Source of the DNA: Mycobacterium sp. URHB0044
GTDB lineage: Bacteria > Actinomycetota > Actinomycetes > Mycobacteriales > Mycobacteriaceae
Assembly (NCBI RefSeq): GCF_000620625.1
Contig: NZ_JIAW01000009.1
Coordinates: 1-64,000 of the forward strand
Length of the DNA: 64,000 nt
Direction: 5' to 3'
Part shown: in pieces, positions 33,024 to 41,752 of the stretch
Numbering within the stretch: the first letter of the stretch is position 1
Layout of the letters: every line of letters begins with the position of its first letter
The notes under the pieces: model-generated
Told to the model about the DNA's origin: nothing
Seen by the model: the letters and a program-made list of their open reading frames with translations, nothing else
Databases searched by the model: none
Translations under genes and position numbers: made by a program

Positions 33024-33890
33024 TCAGGCCACCTCCACGCTGTTGGAGCGCGGCGGCGCAGGGGCGGCGTGGATCTCGCGGTCGAGTTCCTTGTCGACCT
33101 CGGCGTCGTCGGGGAACTTGGGCATCCCCGAAACCGCGTCCTGCAGCCACAGCTTGGCCTGAATCACGGGGCGACGCAGCCACCGTTCCCGCTCCAACGC
33201 CTTGTGCATCTTGCGCGGCCGGCTGGTGTAGCGCCAGCGCGCCCACGGTGCGTGCGGCCGTGACAGCCGGATCGCGCCGACGAACAGCAGAGGGGTGATG
33301 AACATGCCGACCAGTCCCGTCCACACCTTGCCCTTGAACAGCACGACGACGGCCAGCATCAGGGTGAATACGGCCAGCAGCACGACCGACGTCCGTGCGA
33401 GCACCGAGTGGTCGTTCTGCCAGATGCCGATGTCGAAGAACGACAGCGGATTGAAACCCAGCATCAGCAGTCCTGCGACGGCGATCGCGGCGAACACCGC
33501 GTCCACCGACGTGCGTCCGTCCTCGGCCCAGTACACGTCCGAGAGGTGCAGGATCAGGGCGAACTCGTCGAGGACGAGGGCGGCGCCGATGCCGAACAGG
33601 ATGGCGGCGCCCGTAAATTCGGGTACTCCCCCGTTGACGGCCAGCGTCACCATGGTGACGCCGGAGATCATGACCAGCACCACGCCGATCACCGCGTGGT
33701 GGATGTGCACGCCGCCGTGACCCATGTTGCGCGGCTGCCACCACTTGTGCGGAGCGTCGCTGCCGGCGTGGGCGCGGATGTAGCGGACGATGGTTCGCGT
33801 CACGAAGAACGTGAGGATGAATGCAATCAGACAACACAGCAGCGGCAGCCGGTCGCGCGTGATGAAGTCCAGCTGGATGCTCAGATGCAC
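33024..33890 (-). CDS. Multi-pass membrane protein (Rv2180c-like)
   Basis: A 288-aa protein with GTG start. About six membrane helices occupy residues 15-205. Conserved-looking polar features lie between them: H-K-W-W-Q-P-R-N-M-G-H-G-G-V-H-I-H-H in the first cytosolic or external loop, and L-D-E-F-A-L-I-L-H in a helix. The clustered histidines could bind metal. The C-terminal 80 residues are charged and soluble. Family conserved in actinobacteria, function unknown. Same operon as the RNase AS-like gene; divergent from the mannosyltransferase. Confidence 0.8.
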   Translation of the reverse strand: MHLSIQLDFITRDRLPLLCCLIAFILTFFVTRTIVRYIRAHAGSDAPHKWWQPRNMGHGGVHIHHAVIGVVLVMISGVTMVTLAVNGGVPEFTGAAILFGIGAALVLDEFALILHLSDVYWAEDGRTSVDAVFAAIAVAGLLMLGFNPLSFFDIGIWQNDHSVLARTSVVLLAVFTLMLAVVVLFKGKVWTGLVGMFITPLLFVGAIRLSRPHAPWARWRYTSRPRKMHKALERERWLRRPVIQAKLWLQDAVSGMPKFPDDAEVDKELDREIHAAPAPPRSNSVEVA

Positions 33891-33974
33891 GGTGGAAACT
33901 TACGCCGACCTGCGGGCGTGGCGGAACCGATGGTGCCCGACTCGCCGGGACGCCCCGATAGGCTGTTTGGCGAA

Positions 33975-35294
33975 ATGAGTATTTTGCGCGCCCCGGAGCG
34001 GGCGCAGGTGTGGTCCACCGTCGGCTGGCGGCTGTTCCAGCTGCTTACGTTGGCCGCGCTGGCGTGGGCGGGCTGGCGCTTGCTTCTCGATGCGCCGTAC
34101 CGCATCGACATCGACGTGTATCGGATGGGCGGGCGCGCCTGGCTGGACGGTGCGCCGCTGTACAGCGACGGCACCATGTTCCATACCGTGGCCGGCCTGG
34201 ACCTGCCCTTCACGTATCCGCCGCTGGCCGCGATCGTCTTCGCACCGTTCGCGTGGTTGTCGCTTTCAGCCGCGGGCGCCACCATCACGGTGATCACGTT
34301 GCTGCTGTTGATCGTGTCGACGTGGATCGTGCTGACGCGGCTGCGGGTGTGGGAGCGCTCCGCCATCGGGTCGGCGTGGCTGCGGCGCAGCTGGCTCGCG
34401 GCGGCGATCGTGGCCCCCGCGGTGATCTACCTCGAGCCGATCCGGTCGAACTTCGACTTCGGTCAGATCAACGTCGTGCTGATGACGCTGGTGATCGCGG
34501 ACTGCGTCCCACGCCGTACGCCGTGGCCCCGCGGGCTGCTGCTCGGAGTGGCGATCGCACTGAAGCTCACCCCGGCGGTGTTCCTGCTGTACTTCCTGCT
34601 GCGCCGGGACACCAGGGCCCTGCTGGTATCGGCGGCCTCGGTGGTGGTGGCCACGCTGATTGGGTTCGTGCTCGCCTGGCGCGACTCCTTCCAATATTGG
34701 ACGCACACGGTGCACGACACCGGCCGGATCGGCACGGCGACACTGAACACCAACCAGAACATCGCGGGCATGCTGGCGCGGCTGGGTCTCGGCGACACCG
34801 CCCGCTTCGTGTTGTGGGCACTGGCCTGTGTCGCGGTGTTGGGGTTGGTGGTCTGGGCGGCGCGGCGGGTGCTCGCCGAGGCCGGACCCGACGGCTCGGA
34901 TCAGGCAGGCAGCGGCGAGGCCGCAGTGCTTGCCCTGATCTGCGTCGCGATGTTCGGACTCGTCGTATCGCCGGTGTCGTGGTCACACCATTGGGTGTGG
35001 GTGCTGCCGACGGTCGTGGTGACCGTCGTCGTTGCCTTCCGGCACCGCAACGTCGCCCTGGCGGCGCTCACGGCGGTGGGCCTGGCCTTGATGGTGTGGA
35101 CGCCGATCACCTTGATGCCCGAACATCACGAAACCTCCGCGCCGCTGTGGCGACAGCTGGCGGGTGGTTCGTATCTGTGGTGGGCGCTCGCCGTGATCGC
35201 GGTGATCGGCTCGGCCGCCGGGGCCGTCAGCGGGCGCCGGGACCGGACGCGCGGACCTGCCCGCGCCGCGGCACCCGTGGTGGCGGCGAACTAA
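33975..35294 (+). CDS. GT87/GT-C alpha-1,2-mannosyltransferase (Rv2181-like)
   Basis: A 439-aa membrane protein from ATG 33975; the frame is open upstream across the divergent gene but non-homologous. GT87 (DUF2029) features: I-D-I-D-V-Y-R-M-G-G in the first loop, F-T-Y-P-P-L, L-N-T-N-Q-N-I-A-G and W-S-H-H-W-V-W. In M. tuberculosis Rv2181 adds alpha-1,2 mannose branches and caps to lipomannan and lipoarabinomannan. TAGGCT lies 10 nt before the ATG and no Shine-Dalgarno is seen, so the leader may be only a few nucleotides. Overlaps the convergent acyltransferase by 4 nt. Confidence 0.9.
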   Translation: MSILRAPERAQVWSTVGWRLFQLLTLAALAWAGWRLLLDAPYRIDIDVYRMGGRAWLDGAPLYSDGTMFHTVAGLDLPFTYPPLAAIVFAPFAWLSLSAAGATITVITLLLLIVSTWIVLTRLRVWERSAIGSAWLRRSWLAAAIVAPAVIYLEPIRSNFDFGQINVVLMTLVIADCVPRRTPWPRGLLLGVAIALKLTPAVFLLYFLLRRDTRALLVSAASVVVATLIGFVLAWRDSFQYWTHTVHDTGRIGTATLNTNQNIAGMLARLGLGDTARFVLWALACVAVLGLVVWAARRVLAEAGPDGSDQAGSGEAAVLALICVAMFGLVVSPVSWSHHWVWVLPTVVVTVVVAFRHRNVALAALTAVGLALMVWTPITLMPEHHETSAPLWRQLAGGSYLWWALAVIAVIGSAAGAVSGRRDRTRGPARAAAPVVAAN

Positions 35295-36019
35295 CCGGCC
35301 GCTGCGGTGGGCATGCGGGATGGCGGCTTGCCATCGGTCGTGCCGGTCGTGCTCTCCTTGACGTCGGCCGCGTACAGGTCGACGTACTCCTGACCGGACA
35401 ACTGCATCAGCTCGTACATCACCTCGTCGATGACGGCCCGTTCGATGAAGCGGTTGCCTGCCAGTCCCTCGAACCGGGAGAAGTCCATCGGCTTGCCGAT
35501 CCGCACCTCGACCCGGCCGAACCGCCACATCTTGGTGCCGGGCGGGTTGACCACGTCGGTGCCGACCATGGCCACGGGGATGACCGGAACGCCGGTCTCC
35601 AGCGCCAACCGGGCCAGGCCCGTCTTGCCCTTGTACAACCGGCCGTCGGGTGACCGGGTGCCCTCCGGGTACATGCCGAGCAGCTTGCCTTGACCCAGGA
35701 TGCGCTGGGCGGTGTTCAGCGCGGCCTGCGCGGCGTCGGCGTCGGCACGGTCGATCGGCACCTGTCCGGCAGCGGTGTAGAACCAGCGTTGAAACCACCC
35801 ACTGAGCCCGGTGCCGGTGAAGTACTCGGCCTTCGCCAGGAAGGTGATTCTGCGCTTGACCACCAGCGGTAGGTAGAAGCTGTCGGCAACGGCTAGGTGG
35901 TTACTGGCGAGGATGACGGCGCCGGAGTCCGGAACATATTCCAGCCCTTGAACTTTCGGGCGGCCCAACAACGACAGCAGCGGTCCCATGAAGACGTATT
36001 TGAACAGCCAATACCACAT
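35291..36019 (-). CDS. PlsC-like lysophospholipid acyltransferase family protein (Rv2182c-like)
   Basis: A 242-aa protein from ATG 36017-36019 with GGGAGG upstream. The acyltransferase motifs are N-H-L-A-V-A-D (HX4D), then Y-P-E-G-T-R-S and a later V-I-P-V-A-M. It probably acylates lysophosphatidic acid or a related glycerolipid at the membrane. The C-terminal tail after about 215 is Thr/Pro-rich and variable. Gene order relative to the mannosyltransferase and the Cys-rich gene is as in M. tuberculosis. Confidence 0.9.
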   Translation of the reverse strand: MWYWLFKYVFMGPLLSLLGRPKVQGLEYVPDSGAVILASNHLAVADSFYLPLVVKRRITFLAKAEYFTGTGLSGWFQRWFYTAAGQVPIDRADADAAQAALNTAQRILGQGKLLGMYPEGTRSPDGRLYKGKTGLARLALETGVPVIPVAMVGTDVVNPPGTKMWRFGRVEVRIGKPMDFSRFEGLAGNRFIERAVIDEVMYELMQLSGQEYVDLYAADVKESTTGTTDGKPPSRMPTAAAG

Positions 36020-36115
36020 CGAACCTCCCGCGTCGGGCGCCCGGACGGTGCCCTGCGACAACTTTACCCACGCGTTGCGGCGTCGACCACGCAGACCACG
36101 GTCCAGCGGCGCAGG

Positions 36116-36520
36116 TCACTCCTCGACGGTGACGGGGATGTGCTGATATCGGCCGGGGCCCGTCGGGGGCGGCCCGTCGTCCGGCGGCTGCGGCCCGGAC
36201 GGGGGCTCGTCGGACGGCTGAGGCGGTTCGGGCGGTTCGGGTGGTTCGGTGGCACCGGCACTCTCCGCCATGGCGCGCACGACCGCCAACAGTGCGACGC
36301 TGTGCTCTGCGATCACGGTCAGCAACGGGTGCTGTTCGCCATTCACCAGTGCTGCCAGCGCACACACCGGGCACCACACCTGCTGGCACTTGCCGGCACC
36401 GCCGGCAGTCGCACGCATGGCCGCCAGTCGCACGGCGGGATCGAGTCGGTCCAGGATGGCCTGCGCGAGCTGGCGCAGTTCGGGACCAATGTCGGGGTGA
36501 GAGCCACTCACCGCGGCCAC
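36116..36520 (-). CDS. Small Cys-containing protein with Pro-rich tail (Rv2183c-like)
   Basis: A 134-aa protein with GTG start. The N-terminal half is helical and contains K-C-Q-Q-V-W-C-P-V-C-A, a C-x5-C-x2-C cluster that could bind a metal or form disulfides. The C-terminal 45 residues are Pro/Glu/Gly-rich and low complexity. It overlaps the ArsA-like ATPase gene by 13 nt, which points to translational coupling and a shared role. Function unknown; homologue label from memory. Confidence 0.75.
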   Translation of the reverse strand: MAAVSGSHPDIGPELRQLAQAILDRLDPAVRLAAMRATAGGAGKCQQVWCPVCALAALVNGEQHPLLTVIAEHSVALLAVVRAMAESAGATEPPEPPEPPQPSDEPPSGPQPPDDGPPPTGPGRYQHIPVTVEE

Positions 36521-37788
36521 ACCTCCGGATCTGGTCGAAAACGCACCGTCAGTTCACTGCCACGCAATTGGGCGTCCATCACGATGCATCGCCGCAGGAC
36601 GGACGCCAACCGAACCCGTCGCCGCATGCCACCGGCACCGATGATCAGATCGTCGTCGACCCGGCCCAGCGTCAGTGCGCCGGAATCGACCTGCGGCAAC
36701 TCTAGCCGCAACCGGTATACCGCATCGAGCCCAGATCCTGATTCGCGGTCGACGACGGGCCGCAGCGGTCCTGGCGGCGGCGATCCGCCGCGATGGCGCG
36801 CACTGTCGAGCAGCTCGGCAAGCGCCTTGGCACCGATCGGCTCGCCGGCCAGGTGGGGCACCAGCACCAGCTTGACGTCACCGATGGCGGCATCGAGTTC
36901 CTCGAGCACGGCGCGCTGCTCGGTGATCCGCTCGGCGTACCAGTCGAAGGCGGGATGCTCGGGAAGGTTGCGGTACTCATACGAATCATCCTGAAGCAGA
37001 ACTTGATTCACGATGAGTTCTTCGACGGAGACGCCCATCAGTGCAAGCGAACCCAGGGTGCGGGCCGCCTCCGCGGCCACTACGCGTTCGGGAGTGAGCA
37101 CCAGGTGGGCGCCGACGCGCGAGCCATCGACCAGCAGGGAACCAAGTTTCTCCATGCCGGTGCTGATTCGCTCGAGCAACTCGGCGAGGCCGGCTGACTG
37201 GATGTCGTCGGTCGCCAGCGACAGCCGGCGGTGCCGCGGCCAAGCCCGCTCGAGGTAGAGGGCGAACGTCGCGGGCAGGGTGAGCATGCGCATCGCGTCG
37301 GCCGTCGAGGCGCAATCGACGACGACGTGGTCCCACCGGCCCAACGCGGCGAGCTCTCCCACCTCGTGCAGGCCCAGCACCTCCTGAATCCCAGGCAATG
37401 CCGAAAGTTCCTCCGGCGCAATGTCTCCCAGGTCGGACTCGGGGAATCTGGCGGCGAGGACCCCGCCAACTTCTCGCCAGCGAACCTCCAGCAGCGCCAG
37501 GGTGTCCAGCGCCAGGGCATCGAGACGGCCGCCGCCGGCGTCCGGGTCGTCGGCCAGCACCGGGGTCGGCGCCCGCTCACCGGTAGGTGTGATCGTGGTC
37601 CCCAGCACGTCACCCGTCGAATGCGCCTGATCGGTCGACACGATCAGCACCCGCTGCCCGCTTCGGGCGTCGCGCACGGCGGTGGCGGTGGCCAGCGTGG
37701 ACTTGCCTACCCCGCCCTTGCCGACGAAGAGACTGATCCGGGCGGCGGAGCGTCCTGGACCGGCCGCTTCGGGATCACTGGGGATCAC
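36508..37788 (-). CDS. ArsA/GET3-like ATPase (Rv2184c-like)
   Basis: A 426-aa protein with GTG start that overlaps the stop of the SRPBCC gene (GTGA). The deviant Walker A G-K-G-G-V-G-K-S-T is at 23-31, followed by S-T-D-Q-A-H-S-T-G-D-V-L-G (ArsA switch I) and V-V-V-D-C-A. This is the anion-transporting ATPase/GET3 fold in single-domain form. Bacterial members of unknown role exist beside true arsenite pumps; no ars genes are nearby. Its partners here are a Cys-containing protein and two SRPBCC proteins. Confidence 0.88.
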   Translation of the reverse strand: MIPSDPEAAGPGRSAARISLFVGKGGVGKSTLATATAVRDARSGQRVLIVSTDQAHSTGDVLGTTITPTGERAPTPVLADDPDAGGGRLDALALDTLALLEVRWREVGGVLAARFPESDLGDIAPEELSALPGIQEVLGLHEVGELAALGRWDHVVVDCASTADAMRMLTLPATFALYLERAWPRHRRLSLATDDIQSAGLAELLERISTGMEKLGSLLVDGSRVGAHLVLTPERVVAAEAARTLGSLALMGVSVEELIVNQVLLQDDSYEYRNLPEHPAFDWYAERITEQRAVLEELDAAIGDVKLVLVPHLAGEPIGAKALAELLDSARHRGGSPPPGPLRPVVDRESGSGLDAVYRLRLELPQVDSGALTLGRVDDDLIIGAGGMRRRVRLASVLRRCIVMDAQLRGSELTVRFRPDPEVWPR

Positions 37789-38222
37789 TCAGCCTCGACT
37801 CGTTTCTTGAGGTCCTTCAGTGCGGTGTCGGTGAGCCTGCGCTCGGCCTTGCGCTTGAGCAGACCGATCATCGGAATGACCAGGTCGACGGACAGCTCGT
37901 AGGTGACGTCGGTGCCAGAACCCTTGGGCGACAGTCGGTATGCGCCGTCGAGCGCCCTGAGCAGGGAACTCGACACCAGCGACCATGTGACCGACTTGTG
38001 GTCTGATGGCCAGTCATAGGCCAGCACCATGGTGTCCTTGAGCACCGCGGCGTCGAGCACCAGCCGCGCCTTGCTCGGAAAGCCCTCGCCGTCCACGTCG
38101 AGGACCTCGGTCTCCTTGTACTCCGCCACCCAGTCGGGATACGAGCCGATGTCGGCGATGACGTCCATGACCGTCGCCGGGTCGGCATCGATGTAGATCG
38201 TCTGCGCAGTCTTGTCCGCCAC
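37785..38222 (-). CDS. SRPBCC (START-like) family protein (Rv2185c-like)
   Basis: A 145-aa protein with GTG start. It follows the polyketide cyclase/dehydrase pattern: I-Y-I-D-A-D-P-A-T-V-M-D-V-I-A-D near the N-terminus, S-Y-P-D-W, and a C-terminal helix (L-K-D-L-K-K-R-V). Such proteins hold a hydrophobic cavity for lipid-like ligands. It overlaps the ArsA-like gene by 4 nt, so the two are translationally coupled. Ligand unknown. Confidence 0.85.
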   Translation of the reverse strand: MADKTAQTIYIDADPATVMDVIADIGSYPDWVAEYKETEVLDVDGEGFPSKARLVLDAAVLKDTMVLAYDWPSDHKSVTWSLVSSSLLRALDGAYRLSPKGSGTDVTYELSVDLVIPMIGLLKRKAERRLTDTALKDLKKRVEAE

Positions 38223-38305
38223 TGTTCTCTTCCCAGGTTGCTCGGTGCGCTGAAGGGCCCCTCAGGTCAGAAATGTACCCGCCCCGCGACAGGCCACACC
38301 GATTA

Positions 38306-38695
38306 TCAGGCCAGCCGGGAGACCCCGACCGGGCGCCTTTCCTCGAGTTTCCGCTTCACCTCGAAGGCCATTCGCTTGCCAGCTACCCGGCGCCGATGGT
38401 TCATCTTGGCCAGGTTCATCCGCGCCAGCTCCCATGCGGCCGCACCCGAGGGCTCCGCATGGAGGAAGTAATGCAGCACGACGCCGTCCATGACGGCCTC
38501 CAGCCAAATCTCCATGGTTCCGGTCAACGCGCCGGTCACCGTCCAGCGGTGCCCCATCGGACCGCGATCCTCGATCACCGTCAGCCGCAGATCGGGCCAC
38601 CACTGCCGCCAGTTGGCGCGATCGGCGATGGCCCTGCCCACGTCGAGCGGGTCGGCGCAGACGAATGTCTCGTCGGCGATTTGAATGCTGTTCAT
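38306..38695 (-). CDS. Second SRPBCC family protein (Rv2186c-like)
   Basis: A 129-aa protein from ATG 38693-38695. Same fold class as its neighbour: A-D-P-L-D-V-G-R-A-I-A-D, N-W-R-Q-W-W-P-D-L, then E-I-W-L-E and a basic C-terminal helix (K-R-K-L-E-E-R-R). Two START-like proteins in tandem upstream of an ArsA-like ATPase are conserved in mycobacteria. Ligand and function unknown. It diverges from fadD15 across 99 nt. Confidence 0.82.
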   Translation of the reverse strand: MNSIQIADETFVCADPLDVGRAIADRANWRQWWPDLRLTVIEDRGPMGHRWTVTGALTGTMEIWLEAVMDGVVLHYFLHAEPSGAAAWELARMNLAKMNHRRRVAGKRMAFEVKRKLEERRPVGVSRLA

Positions 38696-38794
38696 CGCCC
38701 TTCAGCTTCACACACGAGGCACCGCAGGCGGCAGTGGGCAGCCGACTAGGCTGAACTCAGGCAAAGCCGCTGCCACCGTCGAGAGGCCAGGACC

Positions 38795-40603
38795 GTGCAC
38801 GAGTTGAGTGTTCCCGCGTCGTTCACCGTCGGCGACCGCGACAACGCCGTCAGCTCCGTCTTCTCCCACGAGCGCGACGATCCGGACCACGTGATCATGC
38901 AGCGGATGGTCGACGGGTCGTGGTCGGATGTCACGGCCGCCCAGGTCGCCGCCCAAGTGCGTTCGACCGCATTGGGTTTGATCGCCGAAGGGGTCCGCGC
39001 GGGCGATCGGGTCGCGGTGCTGTCCGCCACCCGCTACGAGTGGCCGATCATCGACTTCGCCATTCTCGCCGTCGGCGCCGTCACCGTGCCGATCTACGAG
39101 ACGTCCTCGGCCGAGCAGGTGCGCTTCGTGCTTGGCGACTCGGGTGCCGTGGTGGCGTTCGCCGAGACCGACGCCCACGCCGACAAGATCGAACAGCTCA
39201 AGGGCGACCTGCCCGACCTGCGCAAGGTGTTGCGCATCGACGGGTCCGACCAGGCGGCGCTCGACGAACTCGCCGAGACCGGCAGTGCGACCGATCCCGC
39301 TGAGCTGGACGCCCGGCTGTCGGCGATCAAGTCGTCCGATGCCGCGACCCTGATCTACACCTCGGGCACCACCGGTAGGCCGAAGGGCTGCCAGTTGACG
39401 CACTCCAACCTGCTGCACGAGATGCGCGGCGCCAAGGCCTGCTTCCCGTCGTTGCTCGCCAAGGGCGAGAAGATGCTGGTCTTCCTGCCGCTGGCGCACG
39501 TGCTGGCTCGGGCCATCACCGTCGCTGCCTTCGACAACAAGGTGACGCTCGGCTTCACCAGCGACATCAAGAACCTGGTGCCCACGTTCGGCGTCTTCAA
39601 GCCGACGCTGGTGGTCTCCGTCCCCCGGGTGTTCGAGAAGGTCTACAACACCGCTGAGCAGAACGCCCGCAACGATGGCAAGGGCCGGATCTTCGAGATC
39701 GCGGCGAACACGGCGATCGAGTGGAGTGAGGCTCAGGAGACCGGCGGGCCCGGCCTGGTGCTCAAGCTCAAGCATGCGCTGTTCGACCGGCTGGTCTACG
39801 GCAAGCTGCGTGCCGCGCTGGGCGGCGACTGCAACGCCGCCATCTCCGGGGGCGCTCCGCTGGGCGCCCGCCTCGGGCACTTCTACCGCGGTGTGGGCCT
39901 GACCATCTACGAGGGCTACGGGCTGACCGAGACCAGCGCCGCCATCACGGTCAATCGGGTCGGTGACGTCAAGGTCGGGTCGGTCGGAAAGTTGTTGCCC
40001 GGCAACAGCATGCGCATCAACGACGATGGCGAGCTGTTGGTCAAGGGCGGCGTGGTGTTCGGCGGCTACTGGCACAACGACGAGGAGACCAACGCGGTGT
40101 TCTCGGACGGTTGGTTCCACACCGGCGACCTCGGGGCGATCGACGACGCCGGCTTCCTGACCATCGTCGGGCGCAAGAAGGAGATCATCGTGACGGCAGG
40201 CGGCAAGAACGTCGCCCCGGCGCTGCTCGAGGACCGGCTGCGGGCCCACCCGCTGATCAGCCAGGCGATGTGTGTCGGCGACGGCGAGCCCTTCATCGCC
40301 GCGCTGATCACCATCGATCCGGAGGCGTTCCCCGGCTGGAAGTCGCGCAACGGCAAGGATGCCGGGGCATCGGTCGGCGACCTCGCCGAGGACCCCGACC
40401 TGATGGCCGAGGTCGACTTGGCCGTCAAGGAGGCCAACCAGGCGGTGTCGAAGGCCGAGGCGATCCGCAAGTTCCGGATCCTGGCGGTCGACTTCACCGA
40501 GGACACCGGCGAGCTCACCCCGACGATGAAGGTCAAGCGCAAGGTCGTGGCGGAGAAGTTCGCCAGCGACATCGCCGCGCTCTACGCGAAGACGTCGGCC
40601 TAG
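38795..40603 (+). CDS. fadD15: FadD15-like long-chain fatty acid-CoA ligase
   Basis: A 602-aa protein with GTG start. Adenylate-forming motifs: Y-T-S-G-T-T-G-R-P-K-G-C (P-loop), G-Y-G-L-T-E-T and G-W-F-H-T-G-D-L-G. The C-terminal catalytic Lys lies in L-T-P-T-M-K-V-K-R. It activates fatty acids to acyl-AMP then acyl-CoA in the cytosol. TAGGCT lies 42 nt upstream and could be a -10. Converges with and overlaps pimB' by 4 nt. Confidence 0.94.
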   Translation: MHELSVPASFTVGDRDNAVSSVFSHERDDPDHVIMQRMVDGSWSDVTAAQVAAQVRSTALGLIAEGVRAGDRVAVLSATRYEWPIIDFAILAVGAVTVPIYETSSAEQVRFVLGDSGAVVAFAETDAHADKIEQLKGDLPDLRKVLRIDGSDQAALDELAETGSATDPAELDARLSAIKSSDAATLIYTSGTTGRPKGCQLTHSNLLHEMRGAKACFPSLLAKGEKMLVFLPLAHVLARAITVAAFDNKVTLGFTSDIKNLVPTFGVFKPTLVVSVPRVFEKVYNTAEQNARNDGKGRIFEIAANTAIEWSEAQETGGPGLVLKLKHALFDRLVYGKLRAALGGDCNAAISGGAPLGARLGHFYRGVGLTIYEGYGLTETSAAITVNRVGDVKVGSVGKLLPGNSMRINDDGELLVKGGVVFGGYWHNDEETNAVFSDGWFHTGDLGAIDDAGFLTIVGRKKEIIVTAGGKNVAPALLEDRLRAHPLISQAMCVGDGEPFIAALITIDPEAFPGWKSRNGKDAGASVGDLAEDPDLMAEVDLAVKEANQAVSKAEAIRKFRILAVDFTEDTGELTPTMKVKRKVVAEKFASDIAALYAKTSA

Positions 40604-41742
40604 CCCGTCAGCAGTTCGCCGAGGCGCTGCGCCTTGGTACGCCACTGCCAGTTGTCGACCACCCATCGCCGGCCTGCCGCGCCCATCCGGGCGGCTCGAT
40701 CCGGATCGGCCAGCACGTCGCCGACCGCGGCCGCGACGGCGCCGACGTCCCACCCGTCGACCACCAGTCCGGTCTCGCCGTCGACGACCGACTCGGGCGC
40801 ACCGCCGGACCGGCCCGCCACCACGGGTACCCCGCACGCCGACGCCTCCAGATAGACGATGCCGAGGCCCTCGACGTCCAGTCCCGCGCCGCGGGTCCGG
40901 CATGGCATCGCGAACACGTCCGCCATCGCGTGATGTGCGGGCAGCTCGTCGCTCGGGATTCCGTCGGTGAACACCACGTGCTCGGCGACGCCGAACTGGT
41001 GAGCCAACCGGTGCAACGTGGTGCGGTGTGGTCCACCGCCGACGATCACCAGGGCGGCGCCGGCGATCCGCTGCCGGATGGCAGGCAGCGCGCGGATCAG
41101 CATGTCCTGGCCCTTGCGGGGCACCAGGCGCGACACGCACACGATGACGGGCCGATCGCCGAGACCGTAGCGCGACCGCATCTCCGCGCGCGCCACCGAG
41201 TTGGGCTCGAATCGGTCCGTGTCGACACCGGGCGGGAGGTGTTCCAGCGCGGCCCGCGGCCCGAACGCCGAGGCGAACCTGTCCCGGGTGTAGTGGCTGA
41301 TGAACGTCACCACGTCGGTGTCGTTTCCGATGCGCCGCAGCGCCGTTCGCGCCAGCGGCAGCATCGACCAGCCCACCTCGTGCCCGTGTGTGCTCGCGAT
41401 CACCCGACTCGCGCCTGCGTCGCGCGCCAGCGGGGCGAGTAGGGCCAGGGGCGCGGCGGCGCCGAACCAGACGGTGTCCACGCCCCGGCGGGCGATCAGC
41501 CGGCGCATCCGCATCGCCACCGACGGTTCGGGCACCATCAACGACGTCGGGTGACGCACCACCTCGTAACCTTGTGCGGCTGCCCGGGCGTCGAAGGCTT
41601 CACAGCCCTTCCACTTCGGCGCATACACCGCCAGCGTGTGGTTGCTCGCCTTGACCACTTCACCGACCAGGTTCTCCAGGTACGACTGGATGCCGCCCGG
41701 TCGCGGCGGAAAGTCATTGGTCACCAGCAGGATTCGGGCCAT
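40600..41742 (-). CDS. pimB: PimB', GDP-mannose-dependent phosphatidylinositol mannosyltransferase
   Basis: A 380-aa GT4 glycosyltransferase with GT-B fold. N-terminal F-P-P-R-P-G-G-I-Q-S-Y, C-terminal E-G-L-G-I-V-Y-L-E (the EX7E motif of the nucleotide sugar site), and V-S-R-L-V-P-R-K-G-Q. In mycobacteria the homologue (Rv2188c) adds the second mannose to PIM1. Cytosolic face of the membrane. Gene lies 10 nt downstream of the metallopeptidase-like gene. Confidence 0.94.
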   Translation of the reverse strand: MARILLVTNDFPPRPGGIQSYLENLVGEVVKASNHTLAVYAPKWKGCEAFDARAAAQGYEVVRHPTSLMVPEPSVAMRMRRLIARRGVDTVWFGAAAPLALLAPLARDAGASRVIASTHGHEVGWSMLPLARTALRRIGNDTDVVTFISHYTRDRFASAFGPRAALEHLPPGVDTDRFEPNSVARAEMRSRYGLGDRPVIVCVSRLVPRKGQDMLIRALPAIRQRIAGAALVIVGGGPHRTTLHRLAHQFGVAEHVVFTDGIPSDELPAHHAMADVFAMPCRTRGAGLDVEGLGIVYLEASACGVPVVAGRSGGAPESVVDGETGLVVDGWDVGAVAAAVGDVLADPDRAARMGAAGRRWVVDNWQWRTKAQRLGELLTG

Positions 41743-41752
41743 CGCGGTCAGG

